64,000 bases of DNA from Pseudomonas promysalinigenes (GTDB lineage: Bacteria > Pseudomonadota > Gammaproteobacteria > Pseudomonadales > Pseudomonadaceae). Where the stretch lies: assembly GCF_014269025.2 (NCBI RefSeq), contig NZ_CP077094.1:248001-312000 (forward strand), in the 5' to 3' direction. A program made the translations under genes and the position numbers. This document shows positions 61,288 to 64,000 of the stretch, in pieces; the first letter of the stretch is position 1, and the number at the start of each line of letters is the position of its first letter. The notes below the pieces were generated by a model. The model did not search any database, had not been told where the DNA came from, and saw only the letters and a list, made by a program, of their open reading frames with translations.

Positions 61288-62235
61288 TTATTGCGTCAGC
61301 TTGGCCTTGGCCGCCTCAAGGCCGGGTTTGCCATCCACGGTGGTAACGCCTGCAAGCCAGGTATCGAGCTTGCCGGGGTTATCCTTGAGCCACTTCTTGG
61401 CGGCTGCGTCGGGCTTCATCTTGTCGTCCAGGACATAGCCCATCATGGTGCTTTCATCCTTGAGCTCGAACGACAGGTTCTTCAGCAGTTGGCCGACGTT
61501 GCTGCATTCCTGCGTATAGCCCTTGCGGGTGTTGGTCAGCACGGTAGCCTTGCCGAAATCGGGGCCGAAGAACTCGTCCCCGCCGGTCAGGTACTGCATT
61601 TTGAAGCGAGTGTTCATCGGGTGAGGTTCCCAACCCAGGAACACGATCGCTTCACCGCGTTTCTGCGCGCGGTCCACTTGCGTCAGCATGCCGGCCTCGC
61701 TCGATTGCACGATCTTGAAACCGGCATCCTTCAGGCCCCAGGCGTTCTTGTCGATCATGCTCTGGATGGTGCGGTTGCCATCGTTGCCCGGTTCGATGCC
61801 GTAGATTTTGCCGTCCAGTTCCTTCTTGAACTTGGGAATGTCGCTGAAATCCTTCAGGCCCTTGTCGTACAGCGCCTGGGGTACGGCCAAGGTGTACTTG
61901 GCGTTTTCCAGGTTAGCGCGCACGGTTTCCACCGTGCCTGCGTCACGGTACGGCTTGATGTCGTTCTCCATGGTCGGCATCCAGTTGCCGAGAAACACGT
62001 CCAGGTCCTTGCCGGTGGCCAATGACTTGTAGGTCACCGGTACCGAGATCATCGTGGTGTGGGTCTTGTAACCCAGTGCTTCGAGCACAGCGCTGGTGGT
62101 GGCGGTGGTGACGGTGATGTCAGTCCAGCCGACATCGGAGAAACGTACTGTCTTGCACTGCTCAGGCTCGGCGGCCTGGGCCATCAGCGGCGCAGCAAGC
62201 ATCGCAACCAACAACAGCGAGGGTGAACCTTTCAT
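61288..62235 (-). CDS. cbcX: CbcX-type periplasmic betaine/choline-binding protein
   Basis: A 315-residue protein with a signal peptide (MKGSPSLLLVAMLAAPLMAQ, then A) and an OpuAC-type ligand-binding domain: CKTVRFSDVGWTDITVTTAT, LDVFLGNWMPTMENDIKPYR and FLGWEPHPMNTRFKMQYLTG. The Trp and Tyr residues in those segments are of the kind that make an aromatic cage for trimethylammonium groups. It is first in the operon. Confidence 0.87.
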   Translation of the reverse strand: MKGSPSLLLVAMLAAPLMAQAAEPEQCKTVRFSDVGWTDITVTTATTSAVLEALGYKTHTTMISVPVTYKSLATGKDLDVFLGNWMPTMENDIKPYRDAGTVETVRANLENAKYTLAVPQALYDKGLKDFSDIPKFKKELDGKIYGIEPGNDGNRTIQSMIDKNAWGLKDAGFKIVQSSEAGMLTQVDRAQKRGEAIVFLGWEPHPMNTRFKMQYLTGGDEFFGPDFGKATVLTNTRKGYTQECSNVGQLLKNLSFELKDESTMMGYVLDDKMKPDAAAKKWLKDNPGKLDTWLAGVTTVDGKPGLEAAKAKLTQ

Positions 62236-62675
62236 GGATGGACTCCTGTGATTTTGTCTTCGGGTTCGCGTGGGTCGCCGGACGTTCTCAGGGTCCGGTC
62301 GACCAGGCCTGCAGAGGGCAGGTTGCGTGGCCGTGCTATACGAGTCGCTTTCGATAATCCTCCAGCGCAGGGCAATCGCCTACTGGTGGGGTCGTAACCA
62401 GTACGCAACGGGTCGCATCCAGTATGGGCGATGTCGTTTATGAGTTTTTCCACCCCTGTAGCCGTATTTTTGCGTCAGCTGGCCGCTTGAAAGCGGCGCG
62501 CGCCTGGCCGAAATGGCCGCGGCGCTGCTGGACAAAAGTACGTCGGTTGCAGACGGCGAGGGGGTAGGCAAAAGCCCGATGATGCGTGCATTCGTGGCGG
62601 CTCGCAGCTTCAGCCTAGCAGTTGCCCCGCCCTGCGCATGGCGCGCAGAGACAAGCCCAGCAAGAGGTGAAGCGA
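62236..62675. other. Divergent intergenic region between cbcX and sdaA
   Basis: About 440 bases with no gene. Promoters for both directions must lie here. In pseudomonads choline and serine catabolism genes are often controlled by GbdR-type activators, but I cannot identify a site with confidence. Confidence 0.4.
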
Positions 62676-64000
62676 CAATGGCCATCAGCGTGTTCGACCT
62701 GTTCAAGATCGGTGTCGGGCCTTCCAGCTCCCACACCGTAGGCCCCATGCGTGCTGGCGCCCTGTTCGTTCAGGGCCTGCGTGAACGCGGCGAGCTGGAG
62801 CAGGTGCAAAGGGTCGAAGTGCGGCTTTACGGCTCGCTTTCGGCAACCGGTATTGGCCATGGCACCGACAACGCCACCATCATGGGGCTGATGGGCGAAT
62901 GGCCAGACGCCATTGACCCAACCCAGATCGTCCCGCGCATTGCCGACCTGCGCGAAACCAATATCCTCAAGCTGGATAATCGCCTGCCCATCGAGTTCGT
63001 CTGGGCTCGCGACATGCTGTTGCTGGACGAAAACCTGCCGTACCACCCCAATGCCATGACCTTGATCGCCGAAGGCGCCCAGGGCGAACTGCACCGTGAC
63101 ACCTATTATTCGGTGGGGGGCGGCTTCGTAGTGGATGCCGCCCAGGCCGCCAGCGGCGTACTGGACGCTGACCAGACGGTGTTGCCGTACGATTTCAACA
63201 GCGCAGCCGAACTGCTGCGCCTGTGCAAGCAAAACGACCTCAGCGTGTCGCAATTGATGATGGCCAACGAGAAGGTCTGGCGCAGCGAGGAAGAAATCCG
63301 CGCCGGTCTGCACAAGCTTTGGGAAGCCATGCAGGAGTGCGTCAACAACGGCCTCAAATACGAGGGTACGTTACCTGGCGGGCTCAACGTACGCCGCCGT
63401 GCTGCCAAGCTGCACCGCAGCCTGCAGGAGATCGGCAAGCCCAACGTGATCGGTTCGACCATGAGCGCCATGGAGTGGGTGAACCTGTTCGCTCTGGCAG
63501 TTAACGAGGAGAACGCCGCTGGCGGGCGCATGGTCACTGCACCTACCAACGGCGCGGCCGGCATCATCCCGGCGGTGCTGCATTACTACATGCGCTTCAG
63601 CGATGCGGTGGACGAGTCGAGCGTGGTCGACTTCTTCCTCGGTGCAGCTGCCGTGGGTATCTTGTGCAAGAAAAACGCCTCGATCTCCGGGGCAGAAGTC
63701 GGTTGCCAGGGTGAGGTTGGCTCAGCTTGCGCCATGGCGGCAGCAGGCCTTGCCCAGGTGCTGGGTGCTACCCCGCCGCAGGTGGAAAACGCAGCCGAAA
63801 TTGCCCTGGAGCACAACCTCGGGCTGACATGCGACCCGGTCGGAGGCTTGGTGCAGGTGCCATGCATCGAGCGCAATGCCATTGCCGCGGTCAAGGCAAT
63901 CAACGCCGTACAGATGGCCCTGCGCGGCGACGGCGAGCACTTCATCTCCCTCGACCAGGTGATCCGCACCATGCGCGACACCGGTGCCGACATGCACGAC
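62676..64000 (+). CDS. sdaA: L-serine ammonia-lyase (partial, C-terminus beyond right edge)
   Basis: The 441 residues visible start [20 protein letters not shown], the iron–sulfur-type serine dehydratase N-terminus with the GPSSSHT motif. Cluster cysteines appear in [20 protein letters not shown] and [20 protein letters not shown], with [18 protein letters not shown] between the domains. The family length is about 458, so only some 17 residues are cut off. It turns serine into pyruvate and ammonia. AGAGGTG precedes the ATG. It diverges from the choline/betaine transporter, which fits serine as a later product of betaine breakdown. Confidence 0.95.

Overview
The window is chromosomal DNA of a fluorescent-group Pseudomonas, most likely P. 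putida or a close relative. This is inferred from GC-rich codon use and from the gene order tex–ompR–envZ–rimK–hslR–hslO–pckA, then nudE–cysQ, aguA, an OprD-type porin, a basic amino-acid ABC transporter, gabP, yggX–mutY–asmA, hisBHAF, cbcXWV and sdaA. Several GC-rich inverted-repeat pairs between convergent genes also look like P. putida REP elements. Two tRNA genes are present (Thr-TGT and Phe-GAA). Both edges cut genes: tex on the left and sdaA on the right.

Layout. 1–10 kb: tex (partial), the OmpR/EnvZ two-component pair, rimK with a DTGAS-motif protease gene, heat-shock genes hslR and hslO, a PAP2 phosphatase and pckA. 10–22 kb: two thioesterases, a glycine-zipper protein, a molybdopterin oxidoreductase with its fdhD, a BON–LysM protein, yrfG, nudE–cysQ, and a tightly packed minus-strand run rmlC–rmlD–dctB-like–dctD-like–thioesterase. 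22–30.5 kb: aguA, a 65-residue orphan, an OprD-family porin, and a two-component system divergent from a TonB-dependent siderophore receptor. 30.7–31.9 kb: decayed toxin–antitoxin genes (an intact relB, a frameshifted relE, a frameshifted hipB-like gene, and a second truncated relB/relE).

32.0–41.2 kb is a genomic island beside tRNA-Thr. Its far end carries a degenerate copy of the tRNA 3' end and a terminator at the same spacing as at the real tRNA. It holds a complete-looking retron: winged-helix protein, phosphoribosyltransferase-fold protein, an msr–msd RNA that can be folded by eye, and a reverse transcriptase with the retron-type NAxxH, YADD and [V/I]TG motifs. It also holds an unassigned two-gene operon (a protein resembling the NA37 nucleoid-associated family plus a coiled-coil protein with three C-terminal membrane segments), a tyrosine recombinase with an overlapping small partner gene, a region with three perfect inverted repeats, and a P4-type integrase killed by three in-frame stops. 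The cargo (32.2–37.4 kb) is clearly more AT-rich than the integrase end and the core genome. I infer an anti-phage defence island that has lost its P4-type mobility gene.

41.3–64 kb: a small lipoprotein, two overlapping small Pseudomonas genes behind a highly structured leader, a methyltransferase, an amino-acid ABC transporter, gabP, tRNA-Phe, yggX–mutY–asmA as an overlapping operon, an OFA-type transporter, hisB–hisH–DUF2164–hisA–hisF, the cbcXWV quaternary-ammonium transporter, and sdaA. The rest of the core is ordinary. The retron and its neighbouring two-gene operon are the parts most worth attention.
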